A stretch of DNA of 64,000 nucleotides. It comes from Saprospiraceae bacterium (GTDB taxonomy: Bacteria > Bacteroidota > Bacteroidia > Chitinophagales > Saprospiraceae). The notes under the pieces are model-generated. The model was not told the origin of the DNA. It saw only the letters and a program-made list of their open reading frames with translations, and did no database searches. The position numbers were made by a program, and so were the translations under genes. The stretch covers positions 186,001 through 250,000 of the forward strand of contig JAIPBL010000001.1 in the NCBI GenBank assembly GCA_021739645.1, read 5' to 3'. Positions 7,965 through 18,300 of the stretch are shown piece by piece. Numbering within the stretch: position 1 is the stretch's first letter; the number at the start of each line of letters is the position of its first letter.

Positions 7965-9410
7965 TCAGAATACCCAAAGCACAATACTTTCCGCAAAAAG
8001 TGTGATCACCAGAATGGACAGGATATCCAACCAAAAGCCAGACTTTACCATGTCAATTACTTTTAGCTGACCACTACCAAACACGATGGCGTTGGGCGGG
8101 GTCGCCATGGGCAGCATGAATCCGCAGCTTGCTGCCAGCGTCATCGGCACAGCGAGGTGAATTGGCTCGATGCCGACTGCGGTCGCAATGCCGCTCACCA
8201 CTGGCAGGAATACCACCACCAATGCCACATTGGACATGGCTTCTGAAAGCAGCACCGTCGCTGCTGTAAGCGCAAGCACGAACAGCACCCGACTGATTTG
8301 GTTGTCATGGAATGCGCTGCCTATAAGGTCAATCAACCCCGTTTTATAAAGCGCATCGGCGAGTGCCAAACCGCCACCAAATAGGAGCAGGATGCCCCAG
8401 GGCAATTTCGAAGTGCTGCCCCAGTCCAGCAAAAAGCTGCCTTTTTTGAAATCGACCGGAATGAGGAACAGGGCGATAGCTGCTGCAATAGCCACCATTT
8501 CATCGCCAATCTTGATGCCAGACAAAGCCTTGTTGATAAAGCCACTCGAAATCCAGAGTGCAACCGTTGCCATGAAAAGCCAAAAAACCCTTTTCTCGGC
8601 CTTACTTGGTTTGCCGAGCACCGCAAGTTCGCCAGCAATTAGCTCCCTAGCTTCTTCAAATTTGCCTAGTCGGTTGGGGAACATGATTTTTACGTTCATA
8701 AAATACGTTAGTGCCACGAGGATTATCATCAACGGAACACCTACCACCATCCACTCAAAGAAGTTGACATCGTACCCGTTATTGACCATATAAGCCTTGA
8801 ATACCACATTGGGAGGCGTGCCAATCAGCGTGGCCATCCCCCCCAAGCTGGCCGCATAAGCGATGCCAAGCATGATGGTTTTTGAGAAATTGGCCATGCC
8901 CTTCAATTGTTCTTCACTGCCATTGGCCAGTCGGCTTTCGGTCAGCAGGCCAATGACCGACAAGGCAATTGGGAGCATCATGATGGTGGTGGCGGTATTG
9001 CTGATCCACATGCTCATCACGGCGGTTGCAATCATGAAGCCCAGAACAATTCCGTTGGCGTTTGTGCCGGTTAGGCTAACGATGGTCAGCGCTATTCGGC
9101 GGTGCAGGTTCCATTTTTCCATGGCCAGCGCCAACATGAAACCACCGAGGAAGAGAAAAACAATCGGGTCGCCATAAAATGGGGCAACTTCCTTTGCTTG
9201 GCTGACGCCCAAAAGCGGCAGCAGTACCAATGGAACAAGTGAGGTTACAGGCAGCGGCAGCGCCTCGGTTATCCACCAGCCCAACATCAACAGTGCCATG
9301 GCCAACACCTGCCAGGCATCGGCTTTCAAGCCGAATTGAGGTGGAATCGCCAGCATCAACAGGAACAACAGCGGGGAGGCGAACAGACCGATTTTCTTTG
9401 AAACATCCAT
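7965..9410 (-). CDS. DASS/SLC13 family sodium:carboxylate symporter
   Basis: This 481-aa polytopic membrane protein has the two inverted-repeat DASS signatures: SNT at residues 137-139 followed by GTPPN at 197-201, and SNV at 393-395 followed by ATPPN at 436-440. About eleven transmembrane stretches are visible. Family members import di- or tricarboxylates (succinate, malate, citrate) or sulfate with sodium. The substrate cannot be assigned. Its 3' end converges with the Rrf2 gene with about 100 bp between. Confidence 0.88.
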   Translation of the reverse strand: MDVSKKIGLFASPLLFLLMLAIPPQFGLKADAWQVLAMALLMLGWWITEALPLPVTSLVPLVLLPLLGVSQAKEVAPFYGDPIVFLFLGGFMLALAMEKWNLHRRIALTIVSLTGTNANGIVLGFMIATAVMSMWISNTATTIMMLPIALSVIGLLTESRLANGSEEQLKGMANFSKTIMLGIAYAASLGGMATLIGTPPNVVFKAYMVNNGYDVNFFEWMVVGVPLMIILVALTYFMNVKIMFPNRLGKFEEARELIAGELAVLGKPSKAEKRVFWLFMATVALWISSGFINKALSGIKIGDEMVAIAAAIALFLIPVDFKKGSFLLDWGSTSKLPWGILLLFGGGLALADALYKTGLIDLIGSAFHDNQISRVLFVLALTAATVLLSEAMSNVALVVVFLPVVSGIATAVGIEPIHLAVPMTLAASCGFMLPMATPPNAIVFGSGQLKVIDMVKSGFWLDILSILVITLFAESIVLWVF

Positions 9411-9592
9411 GTGATTTGGGCTTTGCCTTTGGAAAATAGAATTGGCAAAGAAAATGAACTTTCACGGCTTTGGCACAAAGTGGGCGTGTTTCAAGAAAAT
9501 GATGGCTGCGGTAAGTTTTTATTCACTTTGAATGTGATGATGAATTGCGTATTGCAGGCTACTATTTTCACTTTGATAGCGATGTATGCTCT

Positions 9593-9638
9593 AATCAAAA
9601 AGAGCTGCAAGAATTGGTTCTTGCAGCGCTTTTTGATT
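9593..9638 (-). terminator. Hairpin terminator after the haloperoxidase-like gene
   Basis: ATCAAAAAG-GCTGCAAGAA pairs with its complement across TTGG, with about 20-bp arms and one internal mismatch. It lies 26 nt downstream of the stop of the 9664-11004 gene and has T-runs on both strands, so it may work in both directions. Confidence 0.75.
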
Positions 9639-9663
9639 AATTTATGCTAACTCCAAACGGTGA

Positions 9664-11004
9664 TTATTTCACCATTTTCAAGTTGGTGACCACAAATTCA
9701 CCGACTTTTTTACCCTCGTCAACTCCGACGCTACAGGCTGGCCAATAGTGGATGCCACCATAAAGCCTGCTCACTGCTGCTTCGTTGGAGGCATCGTAAA
9801 ATGATTTGAAACTGCGAGGGGGCATTCCATAAGCTACTTCCACAGAATCGATATAAGCGAAATTGTCACCAAAGACACTGGTTAGCGCCGTGGAGGCAGC
9901 AGCAGAAATCACACTGTGCCCACTGGTATATTCTGGGAACGGTGGCGTTTGCAGCAGTGGTGTCCAATCCGGGTCAACGAAGGTGTTGATGACCGTTTCG
10001 GGGCGAACCACCTCGCTCCGGTATTTTTCATCCCAGCAGGAAATGAAGGCATCCAGTAGCGAAATTGAACACATGGTATAGGCTTGAGCTGACTTCATGA
10101 TGTCTGCTTTTGCTGTTTGACAGGCAATTTTTGTGATGCCAATCCAGTGCCCACCAGGCGTGATTTTTTTGGTGGCAAACATCACGTGGCCTTTGTGATG
10201 CGAAACATAAGGGTTGCAATCCCAAAATTGTGCAACGGCAATACGGTCATTTTTTTCTGCTTCAGGAACGTCCAAAACTTTGTAAACTTCAATGGCATCC
10301 TTGTAAAACTTGCTATTTTTATCTGCCATGTTGTAGGGGGTAGGTTCTACAGGTATGAACTGATTGGCTGAGTCAATGACCATAGACCTGATTTTGCTCC
10401 AATGCGGTTCAATGGCGTCCATGTAATCCGGCGGAGTGGGTTTCCAGCGGCGAGGCTCGTCATTGATGGTGTATTTTGGAAAAGTTCGGGTCTGTTTGTA
10501 GTTGTCCTTGTCGGACCATGCGTTGATATGTTCAGCAACGGCCTCACCATAAGCAATGGAACGATTGTAAACATCTTCGGGCATATTGAGTTTTTGGTAT
10601 TCGGCCAACATTTTAGCCTCGTACTCATCCATTTTTTCTTCGGAAAAAATAAGTTTTTTACCAACTATGACCATTGCTTTTGCACCAGCGAGGGAGTAGC
10701 AATATTCTTTTCCTGCTTCTGGCTGGGGTACGGGGTCGAGACCAGTAACCTGGCCAGCCAAGGTCTGGTAGTCAGGGTGGCCTGGCACCATAGCTTCGTA
10801 GGCAGCAATGCTAGGATAAGCATAAATACGACTTGCTACTGGCGGTGAAAAAATATCGTGGACAATCACATCTGTGATTGCCTGCATCGTATTGTGGAGG
10901 AACTCAGGGTTTTCAGCGTCAGTTTTCCAGTTAGGATTTGATGGTTTACAACCAATCAATAGAATGCTCAGAAGGAGCAGTGATACGTACAACGGATTTT
11001 TCAT
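9664..11004 (-). CDS. Vanadium-dependent haloperoxidase / PAP2-like lipoprotein
   Basis: I use the ATG at 11004 (MKNPLYVSLLLLSILLIGC), giving a lipoprotein signal. Numbering from an upstream in-frame ATG at 11031, the three motifs of the PAP2/vanadium haloperoxidase fold are present: K-x6-RP at 336-344 (KYRSEVVRP), SGH at 370-372 (EYTSGHS) and SR-x5-H at 421-428 (SRLYGGIH). These bind vanadate or phosphate, so the protein may be a haloperoxidase or an acid phosphatase. It is about 446 aa, a length typical of Bacteroidota VHPO-like proteins. It appears to be a single-gene unit, with a -7-like box upstream and a hairpin downstream. Confidence 0.85.
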   Translation of the reverse strand: MKNPLYVSLLLLSILLIGCKPSNPNWKTDAENPEFLHNTMQAITDVIVHDIFSPPVASRIYAYPSIAAYEAMVPGHPDYQTLAGQVTGLDPVPQPEAGKEYCYSLAGAKAMVIVGKKLIFSEEKMDEYEAKMLAEYQKLNMPEDVYNRSIAYGEAVAEHINAWSDKDNYKQTRTFPKYTINDEPRRWKPTPPDYMDAIEPHWSKIRSMVIDSANQFIPVEPTPYNMADKNSKFYKDAIEVYKVLDVPEAEKNDRIAVAQFWDCNPYVSHHKGHVMFATKKITPGGHWIGITKIACQTAKADIMKSAQAYTMCSISLLDAFISCWDEKYRSEVVRPETVINTFVDPDWTPLLQTPPFPEYTSGHSVISAAASTALTSVFGDNFAYIDSVEVAYGMPPRSFKSFYDASNEAAVSRLYGGIHYWPACSVGVDEGKKVGEFVVTNLKMVK

Positions 11005-11088
11005 CATAAAATAATTAAATTGAAATGGCAATTTTGAAAGGAGCTTACAGTCAATAGATGATGGGTCTTGTCACAAAGATTTTCAGCG

Positions 11089-11096
11089 CAAAAATA
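11089..11096 (-). promoter_or_regulatory. Putative -7 box for the haloperoxidase-like gene
   Basis: On the minus strand this reads TATTTTTG, a full match to the Bacteroidota -7 form TAnnTTTG, about 85 nt before the start codon. No TTG at the right distance is evident, so confidence is modest. Confidence 0.35.
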
Positions 11097-11154
11097 GACA
11101 ATTCTCTACGGCTAAGACTACCGGGCGGTTGCATTTTGGGCTTAGAAAGTCCTT

Positions 11155-11201
11155 AAAAAGCTAACGGGCCGCACTTTTTGGGTGCAGCCCGTTTGCTTTT
11201 T
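11155..11201 (-). terminator. Strong hairpin terminator after the SprB-repeat gene
   Basis: AAAAAGCTAACGGGC and GCCCGTTTGCTTTTT arms enclose an inner GCAC/GGTGC stem. It lies 19 nt past the stop codon at 11220 on the minus strand, with U-rich ends in both directions. Confidence 0.8.
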
Positions 11202-11219
11202 AGATAAAACGTCAGGGTT

Positions 11220-14200
11220 TTAACCCTTTACAAACTTGATAACTTCCCTCACGCCATTGTTGTATTGCAAACGAAGCAGGTAAGTACCGCTTTGTAAATG
11301 GCCCAAACTCACTGATTTGTTCAGTGTAGCTGCATCAATGGTCATAGACTCTATTAATTTGCCTTGAAGGTTTAGCACTTCCATGGTGATGTCAGTGTTT
11401 ATTTCACCTTTCGACTCTATTGAAAGCACATCGCCAACTGGGTTCGGGTGAGCCATAAACTGCTGCTTAGAATCAAAGCGCTGAACAAGTTCGTTGCTGG
11501 AATACTTCAAGTGTTGGCCATTTTCCCTGATTTCTACCCGATAGTAGGCGTTTCCTTTTTTCGGGAAATAATCCGTGAAAGCATATTTGTGCATACCAGG
11601 CTCCTGTGCTTGTGGCAGGGTGCTCAAGTTCGTGAAGTTTGTACCGTCGTTTGAGCGTTGTACTGCGTATTCATAGTTGCCAGGCACCTGAACAGTTTCC
11701 CATTCCACGTTTACGGCATTCTGCATGTTGTTCACGATAATAATAATTGCAGAGCCACAAATGATTGGGCTGTTGGAAATCGCCACGCCCATCTGGTCAG
11801 TAGAAGTACAGCCATTGGCTGTCACAGAAAGGGTGATGTAAACAACGCCAGCTTGGTTCCAAGTCACCAAAGGATTTTGGCTAGTGGAGGTGGAAGGTGT
11901 TGCCCAAGGGCCAAAATTCCAAGAGTAGGTAGCTCCGGGGCCGTTACTTGCCGCCGAATACTGAACTTGGTCGCCCACGCAGGCGAGGTCAAGGCCACTG
12001 ATTTCGGCTATTGCATCCTCACCTACAGTTACCGTGACGATGTTTGACTCTTTCCAATCACTGCAATTGGCCGCTTTTGTGCAGCGAATAAAATAAGTTG
12101 TTTCATAAATCAACCCTGGGTCATAACCGGCGCTAGTGCCACCAGATGCAACTGGATACCAAGTGTTTGGATTGTATGGGCCAGCGAGGGTGGTGTACAT
12201 CCACATGTACTGCACTGGACTACCTGCACCTGTCGCTGGTGTTACGGAGTTGATTGGTGCAGCATCGTTGCCGGGGCCGCACAAGGTCTGGTCGCAGCAG
12301 ATGGTGCCAGGGTCAATGACGTTCAGGCAAGCATCATACACGCCAGCATCCACTGTTGGATTGCAGTGTCCGGCAGCTAAGACGATGTTGCCGGTATTGC
12401 CGGAGGCATTCGCATCGCTGTCCGTAAAATCGTCTGAGCAGGCATTTGCAGGTGAGAAAGCAAATCCTGTTGGCAACCCAAAATGTACTTGATAAGTGCC
12501 TGACTGTAGGAAGTTGAAAATATAACTACCATTTAAAGCAGTAATGGTGGTCATGTTTACGGAAGCCCCGCTGTTCGTTGTGCCTGTAAGTGTAACCGTT
12601 ACGCCAGCTTGGCCAAATTCACCGGGGTCTTGGCAGCCGTTCCGGTTCATGTCCATCCATACCTTGTCGCCAATGCAACTTGGATCCTCCAAGGTTACTG
12701 TGCCGGTTCCGGTACAACCATCCGTAGAGGTCACAGTTACGGCATAAGTACCGGGTCCGAGGTTGATCAGAGCAGGCGTAGTTGCGCCGTTGCTCCAAGA
12801 ATAGGAGTAAGGGGCAGTTCCACCACTAACCGTAGTATTTACTGCACCATTCTGGGCACCCACTGCACTGATTGGGCTGGTAATGTTCACCGTTACGTTA
12901 AGCCCTGCCGTGCTGTTGTTTACTGAGGTCATGCCCATAGTGGCACAGCCGTTTGCATCCGTAGCTGTTACGGCATAAGCGCCACTGTTCAAGTTTGAAA
13001 TTGTGGAACCAGCACTACCGTTGCTCCATGCATAGGTATAGGGAGATGTACCACCTGTGGCCACTGCAGTTGCTGAACCAAGGATATTGCATTGGCCATT
13101 GACGCTTGTCACCACGACGGTAACTTGGGTGGGTTGGCTGACAAAAGCACTCGTAAAGGCTGTACAGCCTGAGCTTTGGTCAGTAACAGTTACGAAATAG
13201 GTGCCAGCAGAAAGGCTGTTGATGGTTTGGTTGGTGCTACCATTGCTCCATTGGTAAGTGACAGCGCCAGTTGCACCAGTAGCTGTTGCCGTGGCACTAC
13301 CGTTAGCACCGTTAAAGCAAGTTACTGCTGATCCGGTAGCGGCAACAGAAAGGTTGGAAGTCCCAGATACCGTGACTTGATCAACAGCTGTGCAGCCGTT
13401 TGCATCCGTGACAGTTACAGAATAGGTGCCCGCTGTTAAATTGTTGATGACAGAAGTTGTGGCGCCAGTGTTCCAAAGAAAGGAGTAAGGTGCTGTACCT
13501 GTGCCAGGCATTACCATTGCGGCAGCTGAACCGTTTGCTGCACAACCACTGCTCACACCTGTGATATGTAAGTCAATGGCTGGTGTGCCGCCAACGGTTA
13601 CTTGGGCTGTTGCTCCGCAACCTTGTGAGTCGGTAACTACGACCGTATAATTGCCAGGGGCAAGATTTGAAATTGAGGCGCCAGAAGCACCATTGCTCCA
13701 AGCATAAGTGTATGGAGCCACCCCTCCCGAGGCCGTTGCATTAGCTGTTCCAGTTGGGGTGCCGCAAGCAGATGATGGCGTAGCCGAAACATTCAAAAAA
13801 ATGCTGGCTTGTGGAATCAATACAACCGCAGCAGATTGGGTACAGCCTAAAAAGTCTGTTACCGTTACTGAATAGTTGCCTGGCAGCAAGCCACTAACGC
13901 TGTTGCCCATGGCACCTGTGCTCCAATTGACGGTGTAAGGCGCAGTACCACCAGTCGGTGCTACGGAAGCAGAACCGGTCGGATTTCCACCCCCACAACT
14001 TGGGTTGACAACTGTGAGGTTTACGTTGATTTGCACGGGATTGCCAATTGTACTGCTGCCAGAAATGGTGCAGCCGTTGGCATCTGTAACCGTCACATCG
14101 TAGGTGCCTGGGCCGAGGTTCGGGTTAACCGAGCCAGTGGCGCCATTGCTCCAATTGTAAGAATAGGGTGGGGTGCCGCCAGTTACGATGGCTTCGACAC

Positions 14201-14789
14201 TTGCATCACAAAAGTTGAAGCAAGCCAGACCCTGAACGAGGATGTTGATGCTCATTGTGCTGGAAATAGCGGCGCAGGTAACACCTTGGCAACCACTGTT
14301 GTCAGTCACCGTCACACAATGCAGACCACTAGAGAGTCCAGAAACGCTGGGAGTAGTAGCCCCTGTGTCCCATAGATAGGTGTGACCTCCCGTTCCTCCG
14401 GCAGCAGTTGCAGTTGCGCTGCCACCGCCAATACATGGATTGCCAACGGCAATTGAAACACTTACTGCGCTTGGTTCAGTTAGGTTGAAAGCGGCATTTG
14501 CCTGGTCACCGTTGGCATCTGTCACTGTAACAGCATAGTTGCCTGCGGCAAGTCCTTGGAGAATGTTGCTATTTGCGCCATTGTTCCAAAGGTAGGAGTA
14601 CGGCGCCGTGCCACCTGATACATTGGTGGACAGTTCGCCATTCGTATAACCGTTGCAAGTTGGGCTAGTGCCAGAAATGGTTACACTGACCTGTGCTCCA
14701 ACGAGCATAGGAAGTAGTATTGCCATTACCAACATCAATTTTTTGAAAATACCCAATAGGTTAGCCTTTAGGTGTTGATTTGGATTCAT
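11220..14789 (-). CDS. Secreted SprB-repeat protein with SdrD-like domain and T9SS sorting domain
   Basis: This 1189-aa protein has a signal peptide (residues 1 to about 32, ending GAQ). Nine SprB-type repeats of about 75 aa follow (residues about 33-700; pattern GGTAPYSYLWSNGA ... GxYxVTVTDANGC). Next come an SdrD_B-like domain beginning CIGDKVWMDMNRNG, Ig/PKD-like modules, and a C-terminal type A sorting domain (AHPNPVGDVLSIES ... GTYLLRL). Such proteins are exported by T9SS and act on the surface in adhesion or gliding. The repeats contain paired cysteines. It is flanked by its own terminator and lies downstream of another T9SS giant on the same strand. Confidence 0.92.
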   Translation of the reverse strand: MNPNQHLKANLLGIFKKLMLVMAILLPMLVGAQVSVTISGTSPTCNGYTNGELSTNVSGGTAPYSYLWNNGANSNILQGLAAGNYAVTVTDANGDQANAAFNLTEPSAVSVSIAVGNPCIGGGSATATAAGGTGGHTYLWDTGATTPSVSGLSSGLHCVTVTDNSGCQGVTCAAISSTMSINILVQGLACFNFCDASVEAIVTGGTPPYSYNWSNGATGSVNPNLGPGTYDVTVTDANGCTISGSSTIGNPVQINVNLTVVNPSCGGGNPTGSASVAPTGGTAPYTVNWSTGAMGNSVSGLLPGNYSVTVTDFLGCTQSAAVVLIPQASIFLNVSATPSSACGTPTGTANATASGGVAPYTYAWSNGASGASISNLAPGNYTVVVTDSQGCGATAQVTVGGTPAIDLHITGVSSGCAANGSAAAMVMPGTGTAPYSFLWNTGATTSVINNLTAGTYSVTVTDANGCTAVDQVTVSGTSNLSVAATGSAVTCFNGANGSATATATGATGAVTYQWSNGSTNQTINSLSAGTYFVTVTDQSSGCTAFTSAFVSQPTQVTVVVTSVNGQCNILGSATAVATGGTSPYTYAWSNGSAGSTISNLNSGAYAVTATDANGCATMGMTSVNNSTAGLNVTVNITSPISAVGAQNGAVNTTVSGGTAPYSYSWSNGATTPALINLGPGTYAVTVTSTDGCTGTGTVTLEDPSCIGDKVWMDMNRNGCQDPGEFGQAGVTVTLTGTTNSGASVNMTTITALNGSYIFNFLQSGTYQVHFGLPTGFAFSPANACSDDFTDSDANASGNTGNIVLAAGHCNPTVDAGVYDACLNVIDPGTICCDQTLCGPGNDAAPINSVTPATGAGSPVQYMWMYTTLAGPYNPNTWYPVASGGTSAGYDPGLIYETTYFIRCTKAANCSDWKESNIVTVTVGEDAIAEISGLDLACVGDQVQYSAASNGPGATYSWNFGPWATPSTSTSQNPLVTWNQAGVVYITLSVTANGCTSTDQMGVAISNSPIICGSAIIIIVNNMQNAVNVEWETVQVPGNYEYAVQRSNDGTNFTNLSTLPQAQEPGMHKYAFTDYFPKKGNAYYRVEIRENGQHLKYSSNELVQRFDSKQQFMAHPNPVGDVLSIESKGEINTDITMEVLNLQGKLIESMTIDAATLNKSVSLGHLQSGTYLLRLQYNNGVREVIKFVKG
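12690..14691 (-). repeat. Nine SprB repeats (coding, about 225-bp period)
   Basis: These are nine tandem coding repeats of about 75 codons inside the gene. Each carries a YxWSNG core and a VTVTDxxGC end. The sequences are clearly diverged from each other, unlike the near-identical pair in the neighbouring giant gene. Confidence 0.85.
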
Positions 14790-15309
14790 AGTCGATTAGT
14801 TTTGGTAATAATTATTAAAAGCTGATCGAGTGGAAGCTCGGTCATTATCTTATTTTCGAAAATTCACAATTGGATTGAGCCAGTTCGGCACACTTAACTT
14901 GCACTTAAAAAGAATGAATTGTCAACATGTTCAGCTAGTCTGGAATAAAAAAATGCAACAAAGTCTTCAAATTGCAGGCTCAATAACTTGATGGGTAGAT
15001 GTACAGGTGGGCAGAAATCGGAATAAAAAGTGTTAGTGTTTGCCCCAAAAATCGGTTCTGGTGAGTGAAATCGGGGGCTAAGGTACAAAGGTTTGGATGA
15101 TATTCTACTAACAATTTTTTTTTAAAATTCGTATTGTAGTTTGGAATAATGTTGTTTTCCAAGCCCTTCAACCTGCCACATTTGGATTGATTTGCTCAAA
15201 AATAAATTACAAAAAAAGGCATGAAGCCGTAGATTGGAGAAGATTTATCGACTCCGTCACTACGCTTCATGCCTTGATTTCTAAAAAAAAAGCTTAGGAA
15301 CCGTTCGTT
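14790..15309. other. AT-rich intergenic region between two secreted giants
   Basis: No credible gene is seen. The region holds a terminator for the minus-strand giant (15216-15277). It also has a possible minus-strand promoter: AACCTTTG (complement of 15086-15093) with a TTG 18 nt further upstream (15112-15114). This would give the SprB-repeat gene a leader of about 290 nt. Confidence 0.4.
15216..15277 (-). terminator. Hairpin terminator after the 3157-aa gene
   Basis: AAGGCATGAAGC(C)GTAG pairs with CTACGCTTCATGCCTT across a loop of about 28 nt. It lies 33 nt beyond the stop codon on the minus strand and is followed by T residues. Confidence 0.7.
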
Positions 15310-18300
15310 TTATTCCGTCAACAGCATCATTTTAGTTGCCGTTTCGGTGCCGGAAGTCAGGCGGTAGTACAAGATTCCTGTACCAATTCCCAGTTCTTCC
15401 CGATTCAGTCTAAATTCGTTGTAACCCTTTCCACATGGTGCAACCAATGACTTCACAACCTTTCCAGTTGCGTCGGTGATGGTCACCATTGCCTTGCCGG
15501 ACTCCGGCAATCGGAACCCAATGACGGTTTCCTTGCTGAACGGATTCGGCCTGTTTTGGAAAAGCTCAAAATCAGTAACCAATTCATTATCAGTGAATTG
15601 CAAACGAATGTCGAGCAACTCACCGTCAGAATCGTAAGCCTCTGAGCGGGTAAAACGGTCGCTCAGCCAGATAGCCCCCGATGGGTTCAATTTGGTTTTC
15701 GCCCTGAATACCAAGGTAAAATCAGCTAGCTCATCGTTCCGCTCCCCGTGTTGGTTCCAGCTCGCCGAAATGGCCCCATCTTCCAGGTTTGTGAAACCAA
15801 AATTCGAAGTCGTTGCCTGGCCATCACCTACTTCAACGAACTCAAGCAGGTCCGTGTCAAAGTCAAGGGTGAACTGGTAGCCCACTGCTTCAAAATCCTT
15901 GGCTCGGAAGCTCAGGCTGCAAGTTTGACCCGCTTCGACGAGCTGGTTTTGCGTTGCAAAAATCAACGTTCCATTGCCGCGTTCCTCGTTTTCATCGTCC
16001 ACAAAACTGTAGGAAGCGTTCAAGTCGCCTATTTTCACCCCAACAAAATCCGCATCGAGCACCGCAGCTGGGAGGTCGTTGATGTTGATGATTTCCGGGA
16101 AAACCTCAAACCAAGGGTTTGTTGGCATCGGGAAAACATAATCCTTGTCCACAAAGCGCCAAGACGAATTGCTGGGGAAGTTGGAGTTGATGTGAAGTAT
16201 CAATTTGCGAAGCTCCACCAAGTCGAATGTCGTGATGCTCTTGGAATTGTTGATGTCCGCCGCAATCATTTTGTAGGGCGAATTGAGCAGTTCTGTGTTG
16301 AGGATGTGCTTGCTCATCAACACGATGTCGTAAGTGGTTACGCCTGCCAAAGGGTTGTCGTCCTTGTTCGGCACGAGCGTCACGTCCTGCCCAATTGATA
16401 CGGTTGGGAAGTAAAAACTGCCCGTAGCACCAGTCATCACTGGGGTGTTCTGCCCATTGAGGCTTACAGTTACATTGCCGACAGGTGTGTTATTTTCATT
16501 GAATATCTGACCGCCGAGGTCAACAATGAGTGGGTTTGCAGGGCACACACCCAGGCCATCTTGAATTTCAATGGTGTTGACACAGAAGTCTTGGTTTCCA
16601 GATTCATCCGTAAACCAAATCTCTACGACATTGACGCCAATATCGTCGCAGGTAAAGGTATTGGTGGCATCGTTTACGTTTGGAGAAAACGAGGCTAGGA
16701 TAACGCCAGAACAATTGTCGGTAGTACCAGCATTTAAAGCACTGGCATTGACGGTTACCGTCGGCGGAACAACATCCATAATTCCTACAATCAGCCCATT
16801 CACGCAGGAGATGTTTGGTGCTTTGCAATCTTTCACCTCAAATGTATCCGTGCAAATTGCCTGATTGTTGCAACCATCGTTTGCTGTGAAAGTCGTGATA
16901 AAAATACCTGGCCCATGTGTGAAAGGCCCAAAACCAACACCAAGCCCCGGCGTATTAGCCGTAATGGTTACCTGACCGCTGCAATCCATCACCGTTGGCT
17001 GCGGCAGGGTGAATGTTGCTGCGCAAACGACTGAATCTTGGATGCAAACATCAGGCACCTGACAGCTCACGAAAACTGGGGCCACATTGTCAATCACCAT
17101 GATGATTTGGTCGTATGTGATGAAGCCATCCCAAGGGTCGGAGTCTGGGTCTGTGTCTGGCCCGAATTGCTGGTTGGCTTGGTTGGCGGTCGGTTTTTGC
17201 GTTGCCGTCCAACTGTCCCGGAAGGTGCGAGCGTCGCAGTCGCCATCACCATCGAGGTCGCACTGAGGGAAAGGCAGGCCGAGCAGACTCTCAGGAACTT
17301 CCGTTACCTCTTGGTCTTTGATGGCACCTTGAACGCACCAGTTGATCACCTCCCAAGTGCGGATGAACTTGTAGCAAGCACCCGGCACCACTTCATAGAG
17401 GCCGTCGTCGTAGGAGATAGCCACCATCTCACATGTTTTATAAAAAACAGTTGGTTCCCCAAAATTGGGCAGCGATTGCCCACAAGTCACCGTGATGTCT
17501 GCTGGGAACTGGACCACAAAATCCGAGACATGGTCAACGAAAATGGTCTGGGTGCAAATCCCTGACTCTTGGCCCTGAGCATCAGCTGCTTTCCAGGTAC
17601 GGGTCATCGTGCCCTCTTTACACTGCGTTAAATTGCTGGCAAAAGTGCGGGTTACGGTCATGCTTGTGCAGTTGTCAGCAAAAACTGGTTGCCCAAAATT
17701 TGCATCCAAAAACTGGCTCTTGGCTGTCTGGTTGCCAAGTGCGGCAAGCTGGGTCTCGAAATTGTCAACATAAAAATCGCAGGTGATTCGCTGGTTTGGA
17801 GGGCAGGTGATAAGCACAGGTGGCTGCTTGTCATTCACATCTACCGAAACCATGCAGTCGTTGTAGTTGCCGAAGCAATCGTATGCCCGGAAGACAACCA
17901 TGATTGAGTTGTTCGACACGTCTTCGCAACAGAACACGACCGACGGGCCGAATACCGTATCGTCGTGGCCATCGTTGCAGGGGTCTTCCATCCGCCGCAC
18001 CTCGAAGTGGTGGAGGCAGCAGTTGTCGGTACTACCTGTGTTAAACACGCTTGCCACTACCGTTGCTGTTGGGTTGACACCAGAAGGCAAGTCCACCTCG
18101 GTGAAGCCCATACAAATGGCGGTTGGCGTGATGTCGTCCTTCACAGTGACTGGCACAATGATGGTCGTCGAATTGCCGCAGGCATCCGTAGCGATGTAGG
18201 TCACTTGGTGTGTGCCAATGCCAAGTCCAGGTGCTGGAATCGTGCCGCCGTTCGTGCCGTCCACACCATTAATGTAGATGGCTTCGCCAATTGTCGTGAT

